Origin: Lampris incognitus | Taxonomy: Eukaryota; Chordata; Actinopteri; Lampriformes; Lampridae | Direction: 5' to 3' | NCBI RefSeq assembly: GCF_029633865.1 | Contig: NC_079219.1 | Coordinates: 18,129,963-18,193,962, forward strand | DNA: 64,000 bases | Shown: positions 32,246 through 43,674 of the stretch, one piece after another | Numbering within the stretch: position 1 is the stretch's first letter | How the letters are laid out: each line of letters starts with the position of its first letter | Made by a program: the position numbers and the translations under genes | Notes under the pieces: generated by a model | The model's input: the letters and a program-made list of their open reading frames with translations, nothing else | The model's database searches: none | Told to the model about the DNA's origin: nothing

Positions 32246-35200
32246 ATGTAGCACTTCTTTTATCGGCAAATTTGAATGGTGATCGCCATCCTGACAGGGG
32301 TTTTCTCAATGTCGTGTATCCCTACAAAGCTAGACATTGTGATAGGATCTGAAAATAGTCATGGGGTTTCTTATGGCTCCACAAGTGTACCAGCAGCGTC
32401 GAACTTCTGAATTAAGCCTGGGGGGGGGGGGGGGGCATTTTTCTTGCTGAAGGTAGATATTCTCATTTAGTCAAATCATCTGAGGGGTCACACTCATAAC
32501 TGAAGCCACGCCTGCATCAATTTTTTTTCAGTTAATGAAACAATCCTTATTACATGTCAGGCAAGTCCAACAAATATAGCCTTCGCTCTCCTTGCACGGT
32601 ATGATTTTGGCCACAGGTGTGCGGGAGAAAGAAGGTAATTTGTGAAAACGAAATGAGAACTCTCAAACACAGAGGACCTTGGACAGGGTGAAGATTTATT
32701 CATGTGAAGTTTCAGTCATTCTACCATCCACAGACAAAGTTCAGAGTTCAGAGTTCAACCATGTTGATTCAAATGCATATATATAACGTTTGAATCATTG
32801 ATTATGATGGACAGTTTGACAATACTGTTTGTTTCCTGCATGTCTGTTATAATATTCTGAAAGTGAAAACGGGATATCTCTGGCTTCCCCTCTTGAACAA
32901 ACAAGTACCACAGCATTCAAAAGCGGTTCAGGCTGCTGAAAGATTGCTTTCTTTTATTTTGACCAATAAAATGGGAACTGGAAACACCACAACATGGTAT
33001 AACTTAAATAAAGTTGAATTCGAAGCAATTCATCAAAACCGATTTTGGTTCATTAGCTTACAAAATCAAGTCTGAGATGCTTGTTTTGGCTAAGTAAATA
33101 TAGAAATATTTGAAAGAATTTGGTCTAAGTTTTCAGAATTCACCAAGTTATTTTATCTGCGAGACCATGCTAAGCTGTACGGATGAAAACATGATTATAT
33201 ATTATGTGAAATAATAACGATTGCTTAAAATCCTGATTTTGATGTCATACCACATGTAGTTAGTCAGTCCACCAAAGTAAAGAAAGAACCAGGTCTGACT
33301 CTGCAGTGGAAGAAGGGGTCGGTGGGATTGTGCGGTTTTCTCTAATACTGATAACCAAAACCTGTGTGTGATCACTACAGAATGGGCATTGTGTAAGACT
33401 AGTGTGTTGCATGCATATAAAAGCGTATCTGTAACACTTCTGAAGCACACTTTCAATCGCCACTATAATCAACTGACACACCACAGAACAATATGTAAAA
33501 TAATTGAAAGTATTCTAGTGCATACCGCTGAACCATGTTTGATCGCTGCCTTTCCTAAAGAATCCTTGTTAAAAATGACTCAGACAATTTCACACGGCCT
33601 GCAGTGGAACATTTCCTTTCGTCAAAATGTTATTTCTTTACAATCATTAAACCCCGACTTCTAGACTTTGGAAATAACTTCCAGCATGTACTACTGCAAC
33701 AGTCTTATTGGATAACACATGACTTCAACTGAGGGGAATTTTAATCACTGTTGATCCATCTCTGTTGCTAGACTCACAAAAGACATGTCAACTTAATGGG
33801 CTACGCAATCCCTATGCTAAAGCATTGCAGATGTTGCTAAAGGGATCCTTCGGACACAGTGTCTATTTCTCTGGAAGTTCATCTCAGGCTGCGGTTAGGT
33901 TCAGCGGGAGTTGAAATGTCCTGAAATAGGAGTCTGCTGCTGGGTGGCTGATACCCCCCAGACTGACACTTTGGTCAGGACCACATAACCACATACAGAC
34001 CAGGGAAAGGTGGCAGATGGAATTGGCTGTCATTTTCTCTCTCCCTGTCTCTCCCTCTCTCTCTGTCTCTCTCTCTGTCTCTCTCCCTCTCGCTCTCCCT
34101 CAGTGTTCCCACTCTCTTTTTCGCACCCTCTCTCCTCTTTCAATCCGATTTTTTCTTTCTCTCCAACTCTGCCACACACATTTTTTCAGGTGTCATACTC
34201 TGCAGATTCACACGCAAAGCAGAGTGCTCTTCATGAATTAAGACCTTGCCAAGTGACGGCTAAGCGGCATGTTTAACAACTTGGGAGGCCACCCACAAAT
34301 CTCTCATCCAGGATTTATTTATGGTACATTGTATTTGTGGCAAGTAGCTGAGACATAGAGGATAGAAGGAGTGCTGTCCTGGGGGGGGGGGGGGCACAAA
34401 GCATTAAACATCCTATTCAGCAGGTACGAGGGAATCATCATGATGAACCTCGTATGTATACGCACACATTTTGCATTTGTCCTTTTGGATGCATTTAAAC
34501 CTCCTTTGTGGGTTTAAAGGGTGAACATCCATAGAAGGCCATCGCTGCAAGAGCTCAGAGGTAATACCATGGCAGGTTTGAACTTGGTCTCACCTCCATG
34601 TGTGGTACTGGTTCATTTTCAAGTTACATACACATTTCTCAGATTTGCAGAAAGGAAATCAACTTCCTGCACAGCTGAACTACAAAGTACATTAGATGCT
34701 CATTTTTAAAGACTTGGGATTCTGTGGATTTAGTGTATTTGATGTCAAAATTGATCAGTATTTTAATCGACAATGAATGATTTAAATTTATGTCATAGCA
34801 CACTGTTGCGTATTCTAACCCGGGTGCAGTTTTATAGCAGAAGGGATTACATCTGTTCTGCAGAGACGTTTGTTTTCACTTCTTTTTGGCTGCAGCCCTT
34901 TTCATGTGGCTGCCACTGGGGGGACATATATAATAAAGCTCCAAAAAAGAAAATGTCTTTTTACTGCTATTATTTTTAGCTTTGTCTTGAGAGCACTAAA
35001 AACAGAACAAACCAGGGGAGGTCTAACTGGAAAGATTAAGCACAAATATTTTATAAAGGAAAGGAGCTCAAGCAATGCCTTGAACTGTAGATCTGAGAGG
35101 TTGCTGGTGTTGTCCATCACCCATTGGGCAGGTAACTGATGTTTTAGAAATACCACTGTTTAATATGTAATATTAGTTTTAGATATGATTATGATAATAA

Positions 35201-35343
35201 TTTTGCAATTAGCCACATCTAATTACATGTATAAAGTCATATTTTGTATGTTATTCCAATGTAATGGTGCACCTGCTCTTTATGTAATACCTTTTGAAGT
35301 TGAACTATGTAACCATTTATTTTAGGAATGCTTGTGAGGAATG
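32246..35343. other. intergenic, no gene seen
   Basis: AT-rich with G-runs (32419-32436, 34381-34394), a pyrimidine-rich CTCTCT tract (34039-34100) and several short unrecognised frames. Nothing convincingly coding. Confidence 0.45.
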
Positions 35344-35345
35344 TA

Positions 35346-35773
35346 CGGAGCCCCTAAGGGGACATGGGCAATTTTTTTTGTTTGTTAACTATCTCGTGCT
35401 CACGAGATACTAACTGGTGCGCACGAGTTAGTATCTCGTGCGCACGAGATACTAACTGGTGAGCACGAGATCTCGTGCGCATGAGATACTTATCTCGTGC
35501 TCACGAGATAGTAACTCGTGCTCACGAGATACTACGAGATAAGTATCTCGTGCTCACGAGATAGTAACTTGTGCTCACGAGACAGTAACTCGTGCTCACG
35601 AGTTAGTATATAGTTCCCAGCATGAGTTACTATCTCTTGTGCACGAGATACTAACTGGTGAGCACGAGATAAGTATCTCGTGAGCGCGAGATAGTTAACA
35701 AAAAAATAAATAAATTCGCCCATGTCCCCTTAGGGGCACAAAAAAAATCGTCCATGCCCCCTTAGGGGCTCCA
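35346..35773. mobile_element. Palindrome-rich MITE, copy 2 (428 bp), TA-flanked
   Basis: Same termini as copy 1 (left CGGAGCCCCTAAGGGGACAT; right CCCCCTTAGGGGCTCCA), flanked by TA at 35344-35345 and 35774-35775. The interior holds roughly a dozen GTGCTCACGAGATA / GTGCGCACGAGATA inverted units, many more than copy 1. The right TIR is present twice (about 35718-35737 and 35750-35773). The whole could fold into long imperfect cruciforms. Confidence 0.82.
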
Positions 35774-35775
35774 TA

Positions 35776-36504
35776 AGTAATAGGTAATAATTTTAAAAAG
35801 AGAAATCCCAGTGGGCCAGTTTTTTTTTCTTGAGCAGCCCATTACACAAAAACGGGAGTGAGAGATGCGTCACCAGCCCACTTTGATTATGCACCAGCCC
35901 GCATCCTCCTCCTCAACATTACCACTACTACCACTACCATTTTACTGTGTGTGGGCCTAGGTGGGTCTGGGTCCACCCACTTGGCACCCAGACCCACCCA
36001 ATCAGAACACTTCCTTTTATGCTGGATCATCCAGTGAACAGCAGTCAACGAATGCTGTTTCAATTATCTGACAAACAAAACAATTATCTGACAAATAAAA
36101 CAATAGATAAAAATCATGGTGAAACCAAGCGGTTTGCTTAAGTTTGTCACAAAAAGACATCGTGAGGAGCAGGAGGAAGAGAATTCAGCTCAAGTTCAGC
36201 CATCATTCTCAACCCAGACACCTCCTCCTGCACCAGTTTCTCCTCAAGTGCCAAGTATTAACGACACGTGTGTGGCTGCTAATTCAGGCCTTTCCCCGTC
36301 AGCAGCTGTGCCGTTGAAAGTCTCTTTTCAGCTGTCAGTCAGATAAAAACTGTTATCAGGGCATCATTGATGACATACAGACTAAGCCCTTTGTCCCAGC
36401 TCTACTTTGAAAGAGAACTGACTGAATCGCTGCACCATAATGAAATCCCTTCAGTTTTCAACACCAAGCCTGCTGTAATCATCAGAAGTAAGCTAATTTA
36501 CCTC
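35776..36504. other. spacer with one unrecognised frame
   Basis: A 76-codon plus-strand frame (36116-36346), Pro/Ser/Gln-rich after a basic start (LLKFVTKRHREEQEEE), resembles the low-complexity N-termini seen on some transposases but has no diagnostic motif. Confidence 0.3.
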
Positions 36505-36795
36505 AGAAAGCTAAATCCATTCATCTGGACACAAGGGTCAGCGGCAGAAATGTTTCATCACTCATCCAAGTACAGGTATCCCCCAACGTTATAAACAGCA
36601 CGGGTGCATAACGACCGATTTTGCATATGAAACCAATCGTTGGTTCGGTCGGTCTTTGTGAAACTGCTGTTTATAAGGCTGGGGATACCTGCAGTCAGCT
36701 GAGACTGACGAAGTCACTTGGATGACCAACGAAACATTTCTCCCACTGAACGTTGTGTCCAGATGAACTGATTCAGCTTTCCGGGATTTCTTACC
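36505..36795. repeat. Nested inverted repeat with 117-bp MITE-like core
   Basis: Outer arms: AGAAAGCTAAATCCATTCATC (about 36506-36526) and onward pairs with the complement of about 36715-36785 (TTCATCTGGACACAA and AGAAATGTTTC are shared). Inner core 36574-36690 has 20-25 bp ends: AGGTATCCCC on the left and GGGGATACCT on the right, followed inward by TTATAAACAGCA and its complement. It has no coding sequence. Confidence 0.65.
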
Positions 36796-36937
36796 TGGAT
36801 TATTTAGCATGCTTCAAGACACAAGCTAATTTACAATTTCAGACTGTGGTAGCCTGTTGCCTATTTCAATTATTGTTTATGGGGTATAGTTTTTTTTGGG
36901 CATACAGTTGGATTTTATGCTGATGTTGCTGCGTCTG

Positions 36938-36940
<3 letters not shown>

Positions 36941-37014
<74 letters not shown>

Positions 37015-37019
37015 TGTGT
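36941..37019. repeat. (TG)n(CGTG)n alternating purine-pyrimidine tract
   Basis: (TG)n passes into ten or so CGTG units. A run of this kind is a classic Z-DNA-prone sequence. Confidence 0.9.
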
Positions 37020-37312
37020 GAAAATGTGGCTGCCGTGTCAGGCTATGCGATGCTGTTAATGATCGTCTTGGTGCCTGTAACATTAACTCTGGTGATGTAT
37101 AGATGTTTTCATTGGTTGCACGCGCGTTGCCAAGGTTATGTGCCTGGTCTGAAGCTAATTTCCGCTCTTTGTTTGCTTATTATTGGGTTTGTGTTTACTG
37201 GCTATACAAATACCACCAGCCTTGGTCGTGTGGCTAATAAACAATCTATCTATATGACACCGACTACAAATGGAGTGAAAGTTAGGCTGATGAGCAGACT
37301 GACATTGGGCTC

Positions 37313-37505
37313 CGGTTGTTGTGCTGTGGGGTGCAACTTTACCTCAGGAACAAACACCATTTCGAAAATAAAAACGTTTCGGTTTCCTTAAGAGTGGAGA
37401 TGGCGAGCATGGACCACCGCTAAGCGAAGAGAGGCTTGGCAGCCAGGCAAGATTGCGAGCATCTGTAGCACTCACTTAATTTCAGGCAACTTCTTCAAGG
37501 CCTCC
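37313..37505 (+). pseudogene. THAP-domain relic
   Basis: In one frame: CCAVGCNFTS, then FRFP, a stop (TAA at 37390), then EWRWRAWTTAKRREAWQPG and ICSTHLISG. This is the C2CH layout of a THAP zinc finger: paired cysteines in CAVGC, the FP motif, the conserved Trp, and C-x2-H in CSTH. The stop sits where a Lys codon (AAA) is usual. The sequence is cut at about 37505 by a minus-strand LINE, before the terminal AVPTF-type box. THAP domains occur in P-element-like transposases and host regulators; which one this came from is not visible. Confidence 0.75.
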
Positions 37506-37508
37506 TTG

Positions 37509-38605
37509 TTAGCTAGGGTTGCCAGCACCATCAGGATGACATGCTTGCCAAACAAGCCTCTTCCAGTTCTTTCTGTCCTGAGCTGATCTTGTTGCCGCTG
37601 ATATTTTCAGACTAAGCCATTCTTTGACGTCATCATGGTACTGCCTTTTTGGTCGGCCTCTCTTGCGCTTTGCTGATGTAGTTCCCAAAATTGCTGTCTT
37701 TGTTAATTTACTTCCACCTGGACGACAGGTATGCCCAAAGAATGATAGCTTTCTTTTCATTATATGTGCCATACGAGTCCTCCTTTTGTTCCTAATTCAT
37801 TAAGGATGCTCACATTCATTTGTTTCTCTGTCCAACTTATTCGAAGCATCCTACAATAAAGCCACATCTCTGCAGCCTCAATCCTGTTTACCATCGCTTT
37901 CTTCAATGTCCAACTTTCACCTCCATATGACAACACTGGCCAGATGAGTGCTTTAAGTAGACTGACTTTCACTTCTTTTGTTATTCCCCTATCTTTCCAT
38001 ATGTGTACATCTCCATCATTCTTTTCTTTGCTAGGGTAATTCTAGTTTTTGTGTCATCTGTACCATCACCGTCATTTTTCTTAACTGAACCCAAGTATTT
38101 GAAGCTCTCTAGGTGTTCTACATCTTGTCCATCTACTGAGACTGCAATATCTGATTCACCCATTTTCATGCACTTTGTCTTTTTCACTTTCAAACTGAGC
38201 AACCTCTTTTTCCCTGCCTCATGTACTCGACTCAACATTTCGTTTGGATCTTGCTGTCCATCAGCTGCTAGTACTATGTCATCTACAAATCTAAGATTGC
38301 TCATCTTATAACCAACTGCCTATGCTCACTCCATATTCATCTATATCTGCCTCACACATCACTTGTTCTGTGTATAGTGTGAATAAGCGTGGTGATGCAA
38401 TGCAACCTTGACGTACACCCTTCTCTATTGGAGAAGCTTCCGTGTTCTCACCATTCCATCTCACCACTGCTGTCTGGTCAATATATAGACCTTGAAGTAG
38501 CGCAATGAGGTGTCTAGGGAAACCCATTTCCAGCATGGTGTTAAAGAACTCTGCATGGCTTACTGAATCAAATGCCTTTGAATAATCAATGAAAATCAAC
38601 ATTGC
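37509..38605 (-). pseudogene. LINE reverse transcriptase fragment
   Basis: Minus-strand blocks: palm start FIDYSKAFDSVSHAEF and GVRQGCIASPRLFTLY (38306-38602), catalytic FVDDIVLAADG (37981-38304), thumb SLLKALIWPVLSYGGESWTL (37760-37972), C-terminus GRPKRQYHDDVKEWL (37509-37772). Frames shift between blocks. It lacks the endonuclease and N-terminal fingers. The clade is uncertain (Vingi/RTE-like wording). Confidence 0.8.
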
Positions 38606-39788
38606 CTTATTATCTGTGTTGGATTTCAGACAACAAACTCATGGTAAGCTATCGCTAATAGCTAACATTGTATAAATTATACACAGTAATGTTGGATCAA
38701 TGCTAGTAGTTGATATGCTTTAGCTACATCCTGAACTAACATTCTGAACTAATGGTATGATGCCTGTTTCCAATGATTTCACAACATTACATTGCCTGAT
38801 CATTTTCTGTTGTGGTTACCTTGCAGGATGAGCCACGATGTTTTTCCATCAATGCATGCTATTAAATAATTCCATTGCACCAGTAGGCTACACATGCTGC
38901 CCACTAGCCCCAGTTTGTATCTCATGTAATCATCTTTTTTTAAGTAATATGTGTGTGCATGTGACGAGAATAGTTATGGATTGTGCAAGGAATGTATGAT
39001 GCTCAGCAAGGTGCCCATTCCCTCTCGATAAGTTATTCAAAGATGTGTACCTGACTGACCCCCGGTAAATAAGACAGGTCTGTAGAAAAAAAAATCTTTT
39101 CTCAACATTCTGTTGAACGGGTCTGGTAGTGTAACGTTATCATATTTGAGTTTGGCCCAGTAATGGCTCTTTTCTTCGACTGGTAGCCCCAAATAATACT
39201 GGCTAGACATAGTTTTAATTTGCTAACTAACGTAATTTACCTTATTTATTTTTGCTTGTTATCAGAAATGGTCTAGAGGACTCTTGTTATTGTTTGCGGA
39301 AGTCTGCCAGAACTAAAGTTTGGGCCATAATAAACGCACAGGCGCTGTAATGTTTGTTTACGTTATCACTGAAAGTGACAATAAGGTTTGTATGATTAAA
39401 CTGCGGCACATTCAGACAAGTATAGCTGTAATGACCTATTTTGGTTAACATATGCACTTCAAAACCTGTTAAATATGATTGGTCTTGGATGGGCTAGGCC
39501 ACCACTCTGTGCCCACCCAAACTGTGATGGCTCCCTATGCTACAGGTGCGCCCGTGTGTGTGGCCTGCTGGTGACAGACCTTTCCCTTGCTCTTAATATA
39601 GCTCTGTATTAGGGTTACAGTAGCCTAGACTATCCATCCGTTATGTTTATAAGTGGTGGTATTAAGGGTTTGTATGTTTGTATGTGCATTGATGGGGTGG
39701 AGGTGGTAGAGTATCTGCGGGCTGGTTGTGGTGGGTTGGTCCGGGTAAAAAAATCCAGGGCCATTTGTTAGTCCTAGCCCATCCCTGT
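38606..39788. other. intergenic, no gene seen
   Basis: AT-rich unique-looking sequence. No protein-like frames of note. Confidence 0.45.
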
Positions 39789-40005
39789 TGTTGCGTTACA
39801 CTATGTAAATAAGGTTTAACAACTTGGCGTACGGTCCAAACACACTGTTTTTATTCCAGCACCGCAACTCGGGCATACCATCATAACAACATACCAGCGT
39901 CTCACTGCATTTCCTACTTCCATTCTCTTGAACACCAACCCCTGACGTCTCAGCTGCATTACAATAATTAACCTATTCAATAATTATATTTTGTACAATA
40001 CCACA
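39789..40005 (-). repeat. 3' LTR of the split Gypsy
   Basis: About 217 bp, TGTTGCG...ACCACA in plus reading (TG...CA). On the minus strand it follows the purine run AAAGAAAGGGAGA (complement of 40006-40018), the expected polypurine tract. Size and order resemble the 210-bp LTR at 60986. No 5' LTR exists to confirm the ends. Confidence 0.6.
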
Positions 40006-40269
40006 TCTCCCTTTCTTTGAGAACAGAGTGGACTACCTTTGTCTCTGCAGGTCTTAAAAGGTATATTATGCCCTTTTTGCTGGAAGACCTGTCCCCGTTC
40101 TAGCATTTCTAATAAAGCTTAAACATTATAATTACCATTAACCTTTAACCTAGCGTGCTGTGCATTCTTTCGTAACGTAATACTTTTGTTTCAAATAACT
40201 GTAACAAAAACAATTTTAACTCTCACAGATCAAGTCTCTTTGGTTTTATGACCACAGGTGACCACACGG

Positions 40270-41300
40270 TCTCCCTCTTCTGCAGCAGGACCCTCCCCAG
40301 TCCAAAAGAAGATGCATTAGCAGGGATTTTAAGGGCACTGTTTGGGTTGTACAGTGTGAGCACTGGTGTGGATGAAAGCTTTCTTCAAATGATCAAAGGC
40401 TGACTGCTGCCCTGTCCCCCAGTACCAATGGTTCTTCTTTGAGAGCAAGTCCCACAACACTTTGTCTTTCTCTGCTAGGTTGGGTATGAATCTTCCTTGC
40501 TGATTAACCATGCCCAGAAAACTTCTTAATTCACTGACATTTCTTGGCTCATCCATCTCCTGTACTGCTCTTGTCTTCTCTGGATCTGGCTTCACACCAT
40601 CTGATGAGATCACATTACCCAAGAATCTGACTGTGTGGCGTGTGAACTCACATTTTTTCATGTTGAGTGTGATGCCAACCTTCTGTGCTTTCTCCAACAG
40701 TGCATCTAGCCGTGTGTCATGCTCCTCCTGTGTCTTCCCCCAAACAAGGATGTCATCCATATGACACAGCACACCATCAAGGCCACTGGTTACTTCAGTC
40801 TCCATCATCTTTTGGAAATGCTCTGGGCCTGATGCTATGCCAAAGGGTAAGTGATTAAAAAAATATCGCCCAAAAGGAGTAATGAATGTAGTGTAATTTG
40901 CAGACTTTTTTTTTTAATGGTATCCGCCAGAAGCCCATGTTAGTGTCTAATTTGCTAAATACTGTGGCACCAGCTAGCATACCTAGAGTGTGTTCGACAG
41001 AAGGCAAAATACATTTTTCCCTGCATACTGCTTCGTTCATCTTTGTGAAGTCCACACAAATGCAAACTGCGCCTGATTTCTTTGGAACCATCACCATCCG
41101 GGAACACCAATCAGTTGGCTCTTCAATCTTGCTGATGACCCCCATCTTCTCCCTGCGGTCCATCTCCCCCTTGACTTTACCCGTAAGTGGTAGAGGGACT
41201 CTGCGTGGTGACAGAAGGGAGAAAGGGCACAGCGTCTGGCTTCCGCTTAATTGTATAAGGCCTCTGAACAAGACCTAGGCTGCTACACAGATTTGGGAAT
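40270..41300 (-). pseudogene. Gypsy RT/RNase H remnant
   Basis: The block at 40855-41271 holds the RT front (EPTDWCSRMVMVPKKSG, TVFSKLDTNMGFWRIPL). The block at 40329-40808 holds the palm with an intact CHMDDILVWG catalytic motif and GVKPDPEKT...LRSFLGMVN. A poly-T run (40909-40917) marks the frame break between them. A stop at 40329 precedes the RNase H start. Confidence 0.88.
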
Positions 41301-41382
41301 GTCTGTTTCACTGTCTAACCTGGACACTAGCTGAAGTTTTGTTATTGCAGGCCTACCTAACAGTGCAGTGTGTAGGTTTTTC

Positions 41383-43090
41383 TTTCTTTTTTTTATTTAT
41401 TCGGAATCACATATTAACAGCATTTTTACATAATCGTCTTTAGTTAGATACTTTTATGTAGTGATCCATCTTTTCTACATTTTACAGAGTAATTATAGAA
41501 CACAAAATAGAACATGAGGTGTTTTTCCATTTGAGATGAAAGAAAAAAGAAAGAAATGGTACAAAAACCATACTTGCATAACAAATTTAAACAAAAGAAG
41601 CGACGTTTTGGGGAAATATACCAATTTCTACTTCTCCCAAATTTTCTCAAATTTAGCTTCCTCAAGCCTCATGGAGAAGAAGGTAATTCTTTCCATCACA
41701 AAAGTGTCATAAATTATATCATACCAGTCCTCTATAGACGGGGTGTCTGGCTTAAGCCATTTCTTTGTAATTGCTTTTCCTAGCAGCTACACTCAATATT
41801 CCAAATAAGTATTTTGTATTAATGTTTGTGGGTGTTGCATGTAATAGACCAAAGAGGAGTTCATCCCAATTAAAAGTAATTTTTGTCCCAAATATAGTCA
41901 CTAATTCTATATAAATCTTACGCCAAAATGTATTTACTTTTGGGCAGGCCCAAAACAAGTGGTAGTGATTGGCTTCCTGGAAGCCACAATTTCTCCAGCA
42001 GCTGGAAGACCCTGAGTGGTGAGATGTCTGAACAGGTATGATAAAATATCTACTAAGACTCTTCCAGCCAAACACTCTCCATGAGGTTGAGCTTGTTATC
42101 CTCCATTGAGATTGCAATATTTTGTCCAAACTTCCTCTGGAATGGAACTGTTAGTTTTCCTTGCCCATTTTTGTTTTATGTAGGTGGTACTTGCTATCTT
42201 AATTTTCTGAAGTCCCCTGTATAGCCTAGAGATTATTTTAAGCCCTGAATCCATCCCATAGGCACTAACAAAAACTTTCAGTAAATTATTTCCTAATGCC
42301 TATTGACTCTCTCACATAAAGTCATTAATGTGATGGCGTAACTGAAGAAATCTATAAAAGTCACTATTATTTAACCGGTGTAGACTTTTCAACATCTCAA
42401 AGTTGCTTAGCATCCCCTGATTAAAAAAAGGTACAGTATGAGGAGAGGCCTTGATTAGCCCATCCTTTATAAGTGGCATCTAATTTTTGGGGGGTAACGT
42501 CAAGGTCGTGAGGGGACCATCTCAGAATTCTTATCTCTTCAAACTAACCATTCTTGCTGAAGAATTTTAAATCTTATCCTTGGTTTTTCCCTTGCCAAAT
42601 GCAGCACGATATGAATTTATCCCATTCATTATATTGTTTGTCAGTTATTTCTGTTGGAAGAGTTTGAAACAAATATAACAAATATAACACCCAAGGCAAG
42701 ATATTCATTTTTACTGACTCTATACATGACTCAAAACTTAATACTAGAATTAAATTCCATCTCTTTATGTCCTCCTTTATTTTATGACTTAACTAATTAA
42801 AGTTTAAGGCATACAACTTTGTTAATTCTTTTGGGATGTTTACTGCTAGATATCTCATGTGATCCAACTCCCAATTTAGTTGGATTTTAGAGCTTACGAT
42901 CTGGTTAGGCCTGTAATAGAAACTTAATATTTGAGTCTTTGGAATATTCAGTTTACAACCTGACACAGAACCAAAGTTATCTAAGAGTGACAATAATTTC
43001 AGAGTTGAGCTCTCTGGGTTTGACAAGTAAATTAAAATATCATCTGCAAATAGAGAAATCTTATGTTTTTGACCTAGCATTTTTATGTCT
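41383..43090 (-). mobile_element. 5'-truncated L1 LINE with poly(A) and 20-bp TSD
   Basis: Perfect 20-bp duplications GTGCAGTGTGTAGGTTTTTC at 41363-41382 and 43091-43110 flank it. The A-rich tail on the minus strand lies at 41383-41400. RT text [20 protein letters not shown] starts right at the truncated 5' end (about 43020-43080) and [14 protein letters not shown] follows. The ORF2 C-terminus NCGFQEANHYHLFWACPKV is at about 41930-42010. Stops between blocks make it inactive. Confidence 0.92.
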
Positions 43091-43110
43091 GTGCAGTGTG
43101 TAGGTTTTTC

Positions 43111-43115
<5 letters not shown>

Positions 43116-43170
<55 letters not shown>

Positions 43171-43237
43171 CATACATAGATACATACATAGATACATAGA
43201 TACATACATAGATACATACATATATATATATATATAT
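43116..43237. repeat. (TA)n(TACATA)n microsatellite inside Gypsy coding sequence
   Basis: TA run followed by TACA/GATACA units and a second TA run. It lies between TATEDIY and VVKNLHTA of the Gypsy frame, so it apparently grew from a GATATAT-like coding seed. Confidence 0.9.
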
Positions 43238-43440
43238 CCTCTGTGGCAGTCTTTTTGCCTCTGCACAGTGTTTCTTTGGCTACACCCAGCATGGAGAGCA
43301 CAGTACCTCCTGGCCCCAACAATGGCCTCGTCACCTCTGCCAGGCTCTCCATGTCTTGTCCCGCTGTGATGTCATGGTACAACCTCAGCTGGAAGGACAG
43401 TGACAGCACCACTGGGATTCTGGTGGGAACTGGTGTTTGT
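43238..43440 (-). pseudogene. Gypsy protease/pre-RT remnant
   Basis: The minus-strand frame with [27 protein letters not shown]-like [19 protein letters not shown] is the region between protease and RT of mag-like Gypsy elements. The upstream part is lost at about 43440. Confidence 0.7.
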
Positions 43441-43674
43441 GGTTTGTACTTTATTTATCACACATCATTTATCATATACATGAAACCCAGCCACTGAAGA
43501 TGCAAAATCTGTACATATATTGAAAACTCAATATTCAGATAGGCTACTTGTTGGTCAGTCCCAAATTTTTGTATTTTGTAATCTGATAACTTTCCTCCCA
43601 GAGGAAAATAATGGACCCGTTGAATCAAGTAATAGGGTTAGCCTATAACAAATTAGTGGTCTGGTGGTTTGTGT

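Larger units (their letters stand above)
39789..43440 (-). mobile_element. mag-like Gypsy element, 5'-truncated, split by L1
   Basis: Minus-strand element: 3' LTR 39789-40005, a polypurine tract before it, RT and part of RNase H at about 40270-41300, an L1 insertion 41383-43090, and the protease/pre-RT region at 43110-43440. The coding sequence continues across the L1: VVKNLHTA on one side resumes as LLGRPAI on the other. Gag and the 5' LTR are absent, as is the pol end after RNase H. Confidence 0.8.

Noticed and set aside
35380..35710. CRISPR-like array
   Set aside because: The repeated CTCGTG..CACGAG units are inverted, not direct, the spacers are also repetitive, and the block is bounded by TIRs and TA sites; the sequence is eukaryotic.
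35532..35723. 63-codon minus-strand frame with repeated LLSREHE
   Set aside because: A translation artefact of the palindromic MITE units.
36116..36346. Possible small gene (MVKPSGLLKF...)
   Set aside because: Pro/Ser/Gln-rich with no domain or splice context; may be a transposase N-terminus but evidence is too thin.
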